DNA of 64,000 bases from Chitinophaga pinensis (GCA_945902745.1 CAMDNE010000008.1:62001-126000), one strand, 5' to 3'. Positions 26,873 through 36,222 are shown, counted from the stretch's first letter. Notes: generated from the letters alone by a model not told the origin. A program made the numbers and translations.

Positions 26873-27916
26873 ATGGAATTTTCAGCGGAGCAAATTGCGG
26901 GTATATTAGGCGGGATAGTTGAGGGGAATCCTCAAGCTACAGTAAATGGTTTAGCAAAAATTGAGGAAGGTCAACCTGGCGCTTTGTCATTTTTATCGAA
27001 TCCTAAATACGAAGAATATATTTATGTGACGCTTTCAAGTATTTGTATCGTCAACAAAACGTTCACGCCAACCAAAGAAATTCCAGCAACTTTAACCTTG
27101 GTAAAAGTAGATGACGCTTACGCTTGTTTTGCGAAATTACTGGAAGTTTACAGCCAAATGAGCAAGAAATCACCGAAAATTGAAAACCCATCATTCATTG
27201 CAGATACCGCTTCAATTGGTGAAGGTCTTTATTTAGGTGCTTTTGCGTATATCGGAGAAAATGCGAAAATCGGGAACAATGTTTCAATTTATCCAAATGC
27301 ATACATTGGCGATAATGTTGAAATAGGCGAAGGTTCTATTATTCACCCAGGAGCGAGTATTTATACAGATTGCAAAATTGGTAAAAATTGCATCATTCAT
27401 GCAGGTGTAATCATCGGCGCTGATGGTTTTGGATTTGTTCCAGATGCGAATGGTGAATATCAAAAAGTTCCTCAAATAGGAAATGTAATCCTAGAAGATA
27501 ACGTTGAAGTAGGATCTAATTCTACAATCGACAGAGCAACAATGGGTTCTACAATTATCCGAAAAGGAGTGAAAATAGATAACTTGTGTCAAATTGCGCA
27601 CAATGTTGAAATTGGTAAGAATACAGCCATGGCAGCGCAAGTTGGAATTGCTGGTTCAGCCAAAATAGGTGAGAATGTAATGATTGGTGGACAAGCCGGA
27701 ATCAGTGGACATTTGTTCATTGCAGATGGAGCGAAAATTGTCGCACAATCTGGAATTCCATCATCGGTTAAAAAAGCAGACACCTTAATGGGTTCACCTG
27801 GAATTCCATTAGAGGATTTCAAAAAATCATATTACGGATTTAGAAAATTGCCATTCATTTTGAATAAAATCAATGAGATGGACAAGAAAATAAAAGAATT
27901 AACTAAAGAAGATTAA
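26873..27916 (+). CDS. lpxD: UDP-3-O-acylglucosamine N-acyltransferase
   Basis: LpxD (347 aa) adds the N-linked 3-hydroxyacyl chain to UDP-3-O-acyl-GlcN, the third step of lipid A synthesis, in the cytoplasm. The N-terminal uridine-binding domain (1-100) is followed by a left-handed beta-helix of hexapeptide repeats (about 105-300, for example [14 protein letters not shown] and [10 protein letters not shown]). The catalytic-His segment is [10 protein letters not shown] near residue 245. A C-terminal helix ([13 protein letters not shown]) closes the trimer. Its stop abuts the ATG of lpxC-fabZ, so the genes form an operon. Confidence 0.96.
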   Translation: MEFSAEQIAGILGGIVEGNPQATVNGLAKIEEGQPGALSFLSNPKYEEYIYVTLSSICIVNKTFTPTKEIPATLTLVKVDDAYACFAKLLEVYSQMSKKSPKIENPSFIADTASIGEGLYLGAFAYIGENAKIGNNVSIYPNAYIGDNVEIGEGSIIHPGASIYTDCKIGKNCIIHAGVIIGADGFGFVPDANGEYQKVPQIGNVILEDNVEVGSNSTIDRATMGSTIIRKGVKIDNLCQIAHNVEIGKNTAMAAQVGIAGSAKIGENVMIGGQAGISGHLFIADGAKIVAQSGIPSSVKKADTLMGSPGIPLEDFKKSYYGFRKLPFILNKINEMDKKIKELTKED

Positions 27917-29317
27917 ATGGCTGAAAAGCAACGTACCCTTTTAAATTCTATTCACTTGCAAGGAGTGGGATTGCACACTGGAGAAAAAGTAAATTTAGAA
28001 ATTTGCCCTGCACCAGATAACCATGGTTATAAATTCCAACGAACAGATCTTGATGGTCAGCCAATTATTAAAGCTGATGTTGATTTAGTTGTTGCGACGG
28101 ATAGAGGTACAACCCTTGAATATAAAGGTGCCCGTGTTTATACAACTGAACATGTTTTAGCAGCATTATATGGTTGCCAAGTGGACAATGCGTTGATTAA
28201 AATTGATGGACCTGAAGTTCCAATTATGGATGGTAGTTCGTTGATTTTTGTGAATGAGATTGAAAAAGTTGGTTACCAAGAACAAGAAGCTGAAAGAGAT
28301 TATTTTGTATTAACGGAAAATATTCCGTGGGAAGACACAGACAAAGGCATCGAATTTTTGGCAATTCCAGATGAAAATTACCGCATAACTGTAATGGTTG
28401 ATTATAAGTCGCCAGTGTTGGGTACACAGCATGCTACAATGTATAATATTGGTGAATTCAAAAAAGAAATAGCTTCTTGCAGAACATTTGTATTTTTGCG
28501 TGAATTAGAATTTCTTGCAACAAATAACCTAATCAAAGGCGGTGATTTGGATAATGCAATCGTATTAGTTGATCGAATGGATGTAAGTCCTGAAGAACTA
28601 AATCGTTTGGCTAAATTACTTGGTAAGGAAGATTTAAAAATTACAATAGACGGAATTGGCGTTTTGAACAGTTCAAAATTACAATACGAAAATGAGCCTG
28701 CACGACATAAATTACTAGACATTGTTGGAGATTTAGCGTTAGTAGGGAAACCAATCAAAGCGCATATTTTGGCTGCACGACCAGGTCATTCTGGGAATGT
28801 ACGTTTTGCGAAAGTGTTGAAAGACCAAATCAAGAAACAAGAAAGTCAAGGAAGAACTTTTGATTTAACGAAAGAGCCATTATACAATATCAATGATATT
28901 GAAAAAATGTTGCCTCACCGTTTTCCGTTCTTAATGGTTGATAAAATCATGGAAATCAATGAGGAATCAATCGTTGGTGTGAAAAACATCACGATGAATG
29001 AGCCAATTTTCACGGGCCATTTCCCTGGTAATCCAATTTTCCCTGGTGTCTTACAAATTGAAGCAATGGCACAAGTTGGTGGTATCTTCGCTTTAAGTAA
29101 AGTTGAAGACCCACATTTGTATACGACTTACTTTATGAAAATAGATAAAGTGAAATTCAAACAAAAAGTAATACCAGGAGATACGATCGTATTTGAATTA
29201 TATTTACTTTCACCAATCAGAAGAGGATTAGTAGAAATGGGTGGGAAAGCTTATGTGAACGGTAAAATGGTCATGGAAGCAGAAATGTTAGCGCAAGTAG
29301 CAAAAGATAAAGTATAA
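27917..29317 (+). CDS. lpxC-fabZ: Bifunctional LpxC-FabZ fusion (deacetylase / hydroxyacyl-ACP dehydratase)
   Basis: A 466-residue fusion. Residues 1 to about 315 are LpxC, the Zn-dependent UDP-3-O-acyl-GlcNAc deacetylase that commits precursors to lipid A: zinc ligands lie in YTTEHVLAALYG and EPARHKLLDIVGD, and an acidic MDGSS segment is present. Residues 323-466 are FabZ, the 3-hydroxyacyl-ACP dehydratase of fatty-acid synthesis: LPHRFPFLMVD, catalytic H368 in GHFPGNPIFPG and E382 in LQIEAMAQ. The fusion is characteristic of Bacteroidota. It joins the two pathways that compete for 3-hydroxyacyl-ACP in one chain. It lies between lpxD and lpxA with 0-1 base gaps. Confidence 0.97.
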   Translation: MAEKQRTLLNSIHLQGVGLHTGEKVNLEICPAPDNHGYKFQRTDLDGQPIIKADVDLVVATDRGTTLEYKGARVYTTEHVLAALYGCQVDNALIKIDGPEVPIMDGSSLIFVNEIEKVGYQEQEAERDYFVLTENIPWEDTDKGIEFLAIPDENYRITVMVDYKSPVLGTQHATMYNIGEFKKEIASCRTFVFLRELEFLATNNLIKGGDLDNAIVLVDRMDVSPEELNRLAKLLGKEDLKITIDGIGVLNSSKLQYENEPARHKLLDIVGDLALVGKPIKAHILAARPGHSGNVRFAKVLKDQIKKQESQGRTFDLTKEPLYNINDIEKMLPHRFPFLMVDKIMEINEESIVGVKNITMNEPIFTGHFPGNPIFPGVLQIEAMAQVGGIFALSKVEDPHLYTTYFMKIDKVKFKQKVIPGDTIVFELYLLSPIRRGLVEMGGKAYVNGKMVMEAEMLAQVAKDKV

Positions 29318-29318
29318 G

Positions 29319-30095
29319 ATGATCAGTAAATTAGCATCCGTATCAGCAGAAGCAACTATAGGTGAAAACGTAATTGTTGAACCATTTTCAACGATTTATG
29401 AAGATGTTGTAATCGGTGCTAGGACAAAAATCCATCCGAATGTTTGCATATATCCTGGAACTCGAATTGGAGAAGATTGTGAAATTTTCCCAGGTGCTGT
29501 AATTGGTGTAATTCCCCAAGATTTAAAATTTGAAGGAGAATATACAACTGTCGAAATTGGAAATAATACTGTAATCAGAGAATGCGTTACGATTCATCGC
29601 GGTACCAAGGACAAATGGAAAACAAGTATTGGCAATAATTGCCTTTTAATGACATACGTGCATGTTGCGCACGATTGTCAAATTGGAAACAACGTTATTC
29701 TTGCTAGTTATGTTGGGCTTTCTGGGCATGTTCAAATTGACGATTTTGCAATTTTAGAAGGAACGGTTGTTGCGCAACAATTTGTACATATCGGAAGTCA
29801 TACGTTTATTGGAGGAGCTTCTCTAGTTCGAAAAGACATACCACCGTTTATTAAAGCAGCAAGAGAGCCGCTTACATTTATTGGTGTAAATGCCGTTGGA
29901 TTGCGTCGAAGAGGCTATTCAGATGAACAAGTAAAGGAGATAGAAGATATCTATAGAATGCTTTACATTCAAAACAACAATATCTCAAAAGGAATTGAAG
30001 CAATTAAAGAGAATATGGCTGATACAGCAATTCGTAAGTTGATTCTTGATTTCGTTGAAAGTTCCGATAAAGGAATTATTCGTGGAATGATTTAA
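29319..30095 (+). CDS. lpxA: UDP-N-acetylglucosamine O-acyltransferase
   Basis: LpxA (258 aa) transfers the first 3-hydroxyacyl chain from ACP to UDP-GlcNAc. Left-handed beta-helix hexapeptides cover residues 1-185, and the catalytic His is H118 in VHVAHDCQIGN. The C-terminal helical domain includes LRRRGYSDEQVKEIEDIYR, typical of LpxA. It starts one base after the lpxC-fabZ stop and completes the lpxD-lpxC/fabZ-lpxA operon. The downstream gene is convergent; no clear terminator hairpin is seen in the 29-base gap. Confidence 0.96.
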   Translation: MISKLASVSAEATIGENVIVEPFSTIYEDVVIGARTKIHPNVCIYPGTRIGEDCEIFPGAVIGVIPQDLKFEGEYTTVEIGNNTVIRECVTIHRGTKDKWKTSIGNNCLLMTYVHVAHDCQIGNNVILASYVGLSGHVQIDDFAILEGTVVAQQFVHIGSHTFIGGASLVRKDIPPFIKAAREPLTFIGVNAVGLRRRGYSDEQVKEIEDIYRMLYIQNNNISKGIEAIKENMADTAIRKLILDFVESSDKGIIRGMI

Positions 30096-30124
30096 ACTTA
30101 AAACAAACAATTTTCTTTAGAGAA

Positions 30125-31894
30125 CTAATTTGGAATGACTAACTGAATAATTGTACCATCTTCAAGATTACTATTTAATTCAAAGCTTCCTTTAATCCCA
30201 AGAATTCTACTTTCGATTGTATTGAGTCCAAAACCTTTAGGAGTAATTGATTTATTAAATCCTTTTCCGTTGTCAGTATATTGAAAAATATATGAATCCG
30301 TATAGTTATAAAATTCTATTTGTATTTCTGATGGATTCGCATGTTTAAGAGCATTAGAAATTAATTCGAGTGAAACAAGATAAATAACACATGCTAATTT
30401 TTTTTCTATAAAATCTGGGAAATCAAACGTGTTTAATTCAATCTTGCAATTATCTACTCCCTCGTTTAAAAGATTAATTTGAGATTGTAAAGCTGAAATT
30501 AATGCTCCATCATCCAATGCTTTCGGCATGATTTGATGAGAAAGATTTCTCAAATCTTTTGTGATTTCATGAATATTAGATAGTGCCATTTTATTTTTTT
30601 CTAATTCTAATAATTGAGAAATGTAACTTAATTTACTTCCGAATTGATCATGTAAAATATTTGCGATTTGCAAACGCTCCTTAATTTGTAATTCTGTAAT
30701 TGTTGAAATCATTTGTTCTTTTTGCACAATAATATCCTTATTCAATAAGTTATTTTTATGAAATATTTCAAAATAATTTTTTGTCAGTATAAAGCCAAAA
30801 ATTAATACTTCATAAACTGAAATAATTACCAACCAATCTGTGTGAATCTCTGCAGGTATCAATTTAAACGCCTTAAGAATGATTGATAATGCCCAAATGA
30901 TATTTGGGATAAAAGCGATTAAAATATACAGCGAATTGGTTTTGTTTATTTTGTAGTTTTTGACAGTGGCCCAAAGTGTAAGTAGAATTACTCCGATAAA
31001 ATTCAAATATCCAAGAATTGAAAATATATTAAGCCATTCCTTCCTTCCAGTTATTACCATCATCAATGTGATAATTATTATCAGGAAATTCAAACAGTTC
31101 AAAATTAGTATGAATCTGTATTTTTTAATTTGAGTCTCATTTAAACGAAGAAAATGAGATACAAATAACGTTAGATTGATAAACCAAAGACTAGCAATAT
31201 ATATTCTGAACTCACTGAAATAAACAAAAAATGGAAATAAAAAGAATTTTGCAAAACCGGTTGTGATCATTACATAACATGCCGTAAGTATAGAATTTGA
31301 AATGTAAAGAAGATAAACTTTTTGTTTGTTTATAATGAATAGAATTGCATTGAACAAGATTAATAAAAAAATGATTCCTAGTAGAAAGGATATGAGAAAG
31401 ATAGTTTGTTTCGTGTCTTTTGTTAGCGTTTTTTCCGAACGAAATTGGAAAGAAAAATTCATGAATGAGATTCCTTTTTTAATTCGGATAACATAGTGTT
31501 TTTCTGCTTTTGAAGCTAAAGTTATTGGAAAAGCATATGATGTCAAAAAAGGGCTGATTCGTTGAGTTCGATCACCTAATAGCATTACTGATTTTCCACG
31601 ATAAAACTGAATACTATCCAATTGATTATTGTCTAGACAGAACCATGTTTTTAGTGGGAAAGATTGTTCATTTTTTAGTTTAAGAATACACCAAACGGCA
31701 GCATTTTTATTATATCCTATATTGATATTTTCATTCCTTTTAAAAGGAATGAATTTTTCACTTGATAAGTCTGTGATTGTAAGATTAGAGGTGCTATCAA
31801 GAAAATAACTTGCTTCATATTTTATTTCTCCTTTGTTTTGAGCGGATAAAAGAAGACTGAAAAACAAGAAACTAATCAATAATACTATTCTCAT
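30125..31894 (-). CDS. 7TMR-DISM sensor histidine kinase
   Basis: A 589-residue kinase if started at ATG 31894 (signal peptide MRIVLLISFLFFSLLLSAQ); a start two codons upstream is possible. The order is signal peptide, periplasmic 7TMR-DISMED2-type beta domain (about 20-165), seven membrane helices (about 170-380), and a cytoplasmic HisKA_3 dimerisation domain with the phospho-His in IANILHDQFGSKLSY (about 415). The HATPase domain has ISNALKHANPSEI, YTDNGKGF and GFGLNTIESRI. The sensor class often senses extracellular carbohydrates or similar ligands. It overlaps the 3' end of its response-regulator gene by about 23 bases, so the two form a pair. Confidence 0.92.
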   Translation of the reverse strand: MRIVLLISFLFFSLLLSAQNKGEIKYEASYFLDSTSNLTITDLSSEKFIPFKRNENINIGYNKNAAVWCILKLKNEQSFPLKTWFCLDNNQLDSIQFYRGKSVMLLGDRTQRISPFLTSYAFPITLASKAEKHYVIRIKKGISFMNFSFQFRSEKTLTKDTKQTIFLISFLLGIIFLLILFNAILFIINKQKVYLLYISNSILTACYVMITTGFAKFFLFPFFVYFSEFRIYIASLWFINLTLFVSHFLRLNETQIKKYRFILILNCLNFLIIIITLMMVITGRKEWLNIFSILGYLNFIGVILLTLWATVKNYKINKTNSLYILIAFIPNIIWALSIILKAFKLIPAEIHTDWLVIISVYEVLIFGFILTKNYFEIFHKNNLLNKDIIVQKEQMISTITELQIKERLQIANILHDQFGSKLSYISQLLELEKNKMALSNIHEITKDLRNLSHQIMPKALDDGALISALQSQINLLNEGVDNCKIELNTFDFPDFIEKKLACVIYLVSLELISNALKHANPSEIQIEFYNYTDSYIFQYTDNGKGFNKSITPKGFGLNTIESRILGIKGSFELNSNLEDGTIIQLVIPN

Positions 31895-32510
31895 GTGCAA
31901 ATTGAATTAAGGAACCAATTGTTTTTAATTCTAGTTTTCGATTGATATTTCTTCGATGCGTATCGACAGTTGCTTTTGTAATGAAAAGAATTTCGCCTAT
32001 CTCTTTGCTCGTTTTTCCTTTAACTATCCATTTAATGATTTCTTTCTCTTGTTTGGATAATTTTAACTTTTGAACTGAAAATTCTTTTGAGCCAACTATC
32101 TTCTGGTTCGTTGAGGATTTTTTTAAAGTTGAATAAAACGGTGCGTTTTTCTTTAATTCTATTGCAGTAATAATGTCTTCAATAGTTGAATCCTTCGTTA
32201 AATATCCATTGAATCCCATTTTGCTCGCTTTCAATTCAAGAAAATCTTCGTAGTACGAGGTCAATAAAAAAACACTTGTTTTAGTAATATTTGATTTTAC
32301 AATTTCAAAAATTTCAAAACCAGTTTTTTGATCTATGTTTATGTCACATAAAAAAACATCGAAGTGGACCTCTTTTAATTGTTGAATACCAGCAATTGAA
32401 TCAGAAACGGTTGTTACTTCAAAACCTCGGTTTTTTAACATTTCACTCAAACTTGCACTAAAGAGGGTGTGATCGTCACAAATAAGTATTTTTTTTGTTG
32501 ACATTTTCAT
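31872..32510 (-). CDS. LuxR/NarL-type response regulator
   Basis: A 212-residue regulator. The receiver domain (about 6-125) has the acidic pair ICDDH, the phospho-acceptor Asp in VFLCDINID (about residue 55) and the conserved Lys in YLTKDST. The C-terminal LuxR-type helix-turn-helix runs over about 148-208 (LSKQEKEIIKWIVKGKTSKE through TVDTHRRNINRKL). It starts divergently from the accessory cluster of secreted proteins, with a 226-base AT-rich gap between them, and is followed by the overlapping kinase gene. Control of the neighbouring secreted-protein genes is possible but is only a positional inference. Confidence 0.93.
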   Translation of the reverse strand: MKMSTKKILICDDHTLFSASLSEMLKNRGFEVTTVSDSIAGIQQLKEVHFDVFLCDINIDQKTGFEIFEIVKSNITKTSVFLLTSYYEDFLELKASKMGFNGYLTKDSTIEDIITAIELKKNAPFYSTLKKSSTNQKIVGSKEFSVQKLKLSKQEKEIIKWIVKGKTSKEIGEILFITKATVDTHRRNINRKLELKTIGSLIQFAHENSIID

Positions 32511-32736
32511 TGAAATATTTTAAAACTTAATTTCAAAGATTGTAAAAAAATATGATTTAGTTGTGTAAAATCTAATTTAAACATAAGCAGTTTGTTTACA
32601 GGTACATAAATGGTTGGTTTATATTTTTCTCGTTTTTTTTTTAAATTAAAATCATTATTAATAGGTATTGTGAGATTTTTAAAAATGAAAGATATTTGCT
32701 TTGTCTTAAATTATTAATAATACGTAAAGTTGAAAT

Positions 32737-33120
32737 ATGAAATATTTGAAATTATTTTTATTTGTAATTCCAGTCTTATTCACTTCTTGCAAGAAAGAAG
32801 AAAAAAGTGGATACGGGAATTATATTATCAGTTTCAGTAATTATACAACAACTCAATATTATGTAACTGTAAAATTGGATGGAGTTTCTCAAGGAGCGTT
32901 TAGTATTCAAGCAAATATGTCAGTAAGTTGGAATACAACTTCCCCCTGCGATGATTTAGTGCAAAGTTCAACGATGGATAATGTTCGAATATTGACTTTA
33001 GTACCAAATGGAGATCATACATTGGAAATAATTGACAATTATGATAATTCAACTATGTTTACTACATCCTTTAGTCTTGATGCTGATGAATGTAGTCATC
33101 AACCATATATCATAAATTAG
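32737..33120 (+). CDS. Small lipoprotein, first gene of the accessory cluster
   Basis: A 127-residue lipoprotein: signal peptide with lipobox LFTSC (Cys at residue 18) followed by KKEEKSG. The mature part is strand-rich with Tyr/Thr repeats (SNYTTTQYYVTVKLDG) and two later cysteines (SPCDD, ADECSH) that could form a disulfide. It looks like a compact beta-sandwich. The overall plan matches the broken lipoprotein gene at 35169-35517 (lipobox, K/E-rich spacer, VTVxxDG-type strand, late Cys), so the two may be relatives. Function unknown. Confidence 0.72.
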   Translation: MKYLKLFLFVIPVLFTSCKKEEKSGYGNYIISFSNYTTTQYYVTVKLDGVSQGAFSIQANMSVSWNTTSPCDDLVQSSTMDNVRILTLVPNGDHTLEIIDNYDNSTMFTTSFSLDADECSHQPYIIN

Positions 33121-33166
33121 GAATAAACATGTTATTCATGATAGCCATGGGATTCCATGAAAATTC

Positions 33167-33325
33167 TTGACTTTTAGTATAAAAACCATTATTATACTTT
33201 TATTAAGTATTGTTTGTGTCTTTAATTCTGTTGCACAAAGTTATAATATTAATATCACAAATTTAGAACAACCGGATTCTCGAAACGAAGTAAATAAAAC
33301 AAATTTCACCCACGGGTGCGAATAA
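33167..33325 (+). pseudogene. Possible remnant of a secreted-protein gene
   Basis: A 52-codon frame with only a TTG start begins with a convincing signal sequence (KTIIILLLSIVCVFNSVAQ) but stops after about 27 mature residues (SYNINITNLEQPDSRNEVNK, then a short tail with one Cys). No ATG is in frame; an ATG 13 bases upstream is in another frame. It could be a short secreted peptide, but the missing start and early stop look more like the 5' remnant of a larger gene. The next gene starts 10 bases later. Confidence 0.4.
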
Positions 33326-33335
33326 TTGAATCAAA

Positions 33336-33740
33336 ATGAAAAAAATAATTATCCTAATCCTGTTTGCTGCAATGTCAGTAAACGTAGCAACTGCACAAAA
33401 TCCGAACGAAGTAGAATCCAAAGCGGTATTTAATTTAATTTTTGGATCCGGATCATCTAATGGAATTGTCATTAATGAAACAGATCAACAAAAAGCCAAA
33501 ATGTTACTTCAGGAATTGATTCAGAAATCCTGTCAGATGTCTATGGCAGAAGGGTTGTTGGAAAGCGCGTATTCTTTCGATCCGAGTATTTCGGGAATTG
33601 TAAAATCTATTATCAGTAGCTATTATACCAATTGTAACGAGGGAGCTAAAAACGGAAAATACTATGAATCCGTGCGCACAACAATTGCCCGAAATTGGAA
33701 ATCCGCTTTCGCGGTTAGAAAACAAACGGATGAATGGTAA
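33336..33740 (+). CDS. Small secreted protein of unknown function
   Basis: A 134-residue protein with signal peptide MKKIIILILFAAMSVNVATAQ. The mature part is mainly helical, with two cysteines (QKSCQMSMAEG and TNCNEGAKNG) that may pair, and a basic C-terminus (RTTIARNWKSAFAVRKQTDEW). I recognise no family. It does not share the mature sequence of the other cluster members. It lies 10 bases after a gene remnant and about 80 bases before the two-domain secreted protein. Confidence 0.68.
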   Translation: MKKIIILILFAAMSVNVATAQNPNEVESKAVFNLIFGSGSSNGIVINETDQQKAKMLLQELIQKSCQMSMAEGLLESAYSFDPSISGIVKSIISSYYTNCNEGAKNGKYYESVRTTIARNWKSAFAVRKQTDEW

Positions 33741-33823
33741 TTATCAAATTGTTTACGGTCTAAAAATGAAACTCTTAACTAAACTTTTGAATCAAAATAA
33801 TGAAAACAACAAAAACAAAATTT

Positions 33824-34612
33824 ATGAAAAAAGCAATTGCACTAGTATCCGTACTTTTAATGTTAATCCCAAGCACGGGATTCGGTGCAGAAGTTGGGTC
33901 AACACCGACAAATGATGAACAATTTATTTTTATTGTCGCGTACCCTGGCAACCAAAACAACAGTGCAACCAGTTATGTAAGTGGTATTATAGAATACAAT
34001 GGTTATGATGCCTGTAGTAAAGACAGTTATAATTCAGTTTCAAGTGAGCAATTATTTTCAGAAGCAGGACGTAAATTTTTAAGTTACCTAGAATCTGAAT
34101 ATGGTTTGAACAAAAATGAATGGAAAACTCAGTATAAAGATCAAATGGCATTTTCAGATTATCCGTCAGGTTATTTTAAAGGATACGAAACAAAAGCCAA
34201 GGCACAATATGAGTTAGATTTATATTTACGAAATAACGATCGCATCCAACCTACAAGTTTTACTTATAAATGTCTTCTAGATTATAGCTCAAAGAGTACG
34301 TCCGCCCCAGTACAAAATAAAGCGGAGGGCAAAGCATGGTGGTGTACTTATTATATTAAAAATGACAATACCGTATATATAAGCAAAGTTTATAATAACG
34401 ACTGTAACTATTGCCAGAATGAAATCGCTGCCGATTTTGTAAAATGGCTTATTCTAAATGATTATGACAACCAAGCAACAACACTTCACGTCACAAGTTT
34501 GAGTGATGTAAATGAATCTGATCTCGAAGAAAGACGCGAGAAATATATCATTGACCGTAAACAAAAAAACTACTCTGTAATTAATGTTGGATTTACGTAT
34601 ACCGAAAACTAA
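33824..34612 (+). CDS. Secreted protein with two copies of a roughly 100-residue domain
   Basis: I start at ATG 33824 (262 aa), where the signal peptide MKKAIALVSVLLMLIPSTG begins, rather than at an in-frame ATG 24 bases upstream. The mature protein appears to hold two related domains (about 28-125 and 145-262). Each has an aromatic first strand (FIFIVAYPG / WWCTYYIKND), a helix near FLSYLESEYG / FVKWLILNDY, a second helix, and a final strand TSFTYK / VGFTYTEN. One copy of the same plan is the mature part of the gene at 37263-37643. Cysteines pair plausibly within each copy. Function unknown. Confidence 0.7.
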   Translation: MKKAIALVSVLLMLIPSTGFGAEVGSTPTNDEQFIFIVAYPGNQNNSATSYVSGIIEYNGYDACSKDSYNSVSSEQLFSEAGRKFLSYLESEYGLNKNEWKTQYKDQMAFSDYPSGYFKGYETKAKAQYELDLYLRNNDRIQPTSFTYKCLLDYSSKSTSAPVQNKAEGKAWWCTYYIKNDNTVYISKVYNNDCNYCQNEIAADFVKWLILNDYDNQATTLHVTSLSDVNESDLEERREKYIIDRKQKNYSVINVGFTYTEN

Positions 34613-34707
34613 AGGATGGTATTTGATTTTTGTTTCCAAAAACTTCAATTTAAGAAATACAAGAATAGCTGATTCGAAAAATTTAATTAATAATAAATAG
34701 AAATAGC

Positions 34708-35151
34708 ATGAAAAAAATAATCTCAATTTGCCTGTTAGTGGTAACAACTTTTACTGTCAAAGCACAAGATATGAGCTTTGAAGAAACAGTGAAGTATATT
34801 AATGAGAAGATCGCATGTTGTGGTTACGGTAGCTTTTCTCAATTTCCTAAAGAAGCTAATTTAGGGGGAGATATCGAATGGTTTGATGGGGGGCGTAACA
34901 GCATAAACCTTTTTGACTTAGTGTCAGTAACTACCGATGAAGATCACCTCTTAAATAATAATGGAATTTCATTGGTTAAGGGATATTGGAATGGACAACC
35001 TGGTTTATTTAGAATTGAATTTCAAAAAACAAAAGAAAGATCAATCGTTTTTCACGCATTCGAATCTCAATTGGATGCCGAGCGCATTTATAAAGCTTTG
35101 TTACATTTAAAAAGTCTCTGTACTAAAAAGAAAGACCCATTTGATAAATAA
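34708..35151 (+). CDS. Secreted paralogue, CC...DPFDK family (member 1)
   Basis: A 147-residue protein with signal peptide ending VKAQ. The mature part has an N-terminal helix FEETVKYINEKIACC, central strands with INLFDL, and a C-terminal helix DAERIYKALLHLKSLC followed by TKKKDPFDK. The gene at 36837-37256 shares these blocks almost residue for residue, although the central 70 residues differ strongly. Helix, beta sheet and capping C-terminal helix suggest a PH-like fold; that is inference. Function unknown. Confidence 0.75.
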   Translation: MKKIISICLLVVTTFTVKAQDMSFEETVKYINEKIACCGYGSFSQFPKEANLGGDIEWFDGGRNSINLFDLVSVTTDEDHLLNNNGISLVKGYWNGQPGLFRIEFQKTKERSIVFHAFESQLDAERIYKALLHLKSLCTKKKDPFDK

Positions 35152-35168
35152 AAATAACTATATACTAA

Positions 35169-35517
35169 ATTAAAAAACTATAAAAAAATAATTGGTTTAT
35201 GCTTCGCTGTATTAATTCTCAATTCTTGCGAAAAAGAGCCTGAAACTCAATTAGTAACCGTTTATGTTGGAAACTGCGGTACAGCAGGTGTATGGGGATA
35301 TGTTTCTGTAACAATAAATGGAAATACGGAGAACTTTTTTACTCCTGAAAGCAGTAATATGGAGATTTATAATTGTAGTAGAGATAATTCAAATGCATGT
35401 TTTTTTGACCTTTACCCAGGCTCTTATACTTATAATGCATCTGATGGTGGAACTAATTGGGAAGGAACAATTACGGTAACTGAAGGTAACTGTCCAATTT
35501 TAGAATTATCCTATTAA
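35169..35517 (+). pseudogene. Lipoprotein gene without a usable start (one-base frameshift in the leader)
   Basis: A frame open to TAA at 35517 encodes a clear lipoprotein: a hydrophobic leader IIGLCFAVLILNSC with the lipobox Cys, then KEPETQLVTVYVG and a strand-rich domain with several cysteines. No ATG, GTG or TTG precedes it in frame. Deleting the T at 35181 would join ATT AAA AAA CTA to AAA AAA ATA, restoring a normal leader, but beginning with ATT (35169) in place of ATG. Two lesions at the start imply a recently inactivated gene, or a sequencing error plus a non-canonical ATT start. Confidence 0.6.
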
Positions 35518-35529
35518 AATTTAATCATT

Positions 35530-36222
35530 ATGACAAAATTAAGAAGAATTACAAAAGCTTTGTTGATACTAGTTTTTATTTGTGGTATTAGTAAAACTTA
35601 TGCTCAGGAAACACAAACCTTGGCACAGGATAAACTGGATGTCTTCTCTGCGATTTATCCTATTTTAGACAACGCACAAAAGGTTTATACGTCATCTGGT
35701 AAATATGATCAAATTCAAAGTTGGGGACTTGATGGCGATAACGACTGTTACTATTGGTTTTATTCTTATGCGGGAACTATGGAACCGGGTAAGGAGAACG
35801 AAAAGTACACAGGTTACGATAAAGTATGGGTAGATTTCTCTAAAATTACATACGTAAGTTCAGGAACAACGAATTTCGGATATAAATGCGTTGTACTTTA
35901 CGGTGAATCTGAAAGTATCAAATATCAAACAAGCAATTTTGATGATTATGGTAATAGAAGTGGAATGGGGGATTTCAATTACGCTAGTGAAATAACTCTT
36001 CCCATAGATAGCAAGGAATTGGTAAGTCAATTTAGTTCATTAGCTAAATTATGCAAACAAGAAAGAGAAAGTAATCCAACAGAGTTCACCGGATTAACTC
36101 CACCGCAGATGAATTATTCTACGTATGAAGAACCATGGATAATGAAGGATGAAGCCCCATTAATAGTTGGACTAGTAGGAGGAGGTATAGTTGTAGTTTT
36201 ACTGTTATTGCTCATGAAATAG
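35530..36222 (+). CDS. Exported protein with C-terminal membrane anchor
   Basis: A 230-residue protein with signal peptide (ending TYAQ) and a second hydrophobic helix at the extreme C-terminus (VGLVGGGIVVVLLLLLMK), so the domain between is probably anchored on the outer face of the inner membrane. The soluble domain has strands (WVDFSKITYVS, YKCVVLYGES) and a last helix ELVSQFSSLAKLCKQER. The helix resembles the capping helix of the neighbouring KAL-x-HL family. Function unknown. It starts 12 bases after the broken lipoprotein gene. Confidence 0.7.
   Translation: MTKLRRITKALLILVFICGISKTYAQETQTLAQDKLDVFSAIYPILDNAQKVYTSSGKYDQIQSWGLDGDNDCYYWFYSYAGTMEPGKENEKYTGYDKVWVDFSKITYVSSGTTNFGYKCVVLYGESESIKYQTSNFDDYGNRSGMGDFNYASEITLPIDSKELVSQFSSLAKLCKQERESNPTEFTGLTPPQMNYSTYEEPWIMKDEAPLIVGLVGGGIVVVLLLLLMK

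Noticed and set aside
28402-28758. 118-codon open frame antisense to lpxC-fabZ
   Set aside because: Shadow of a highly conserved enzyme gene; no independent evidence of coding.
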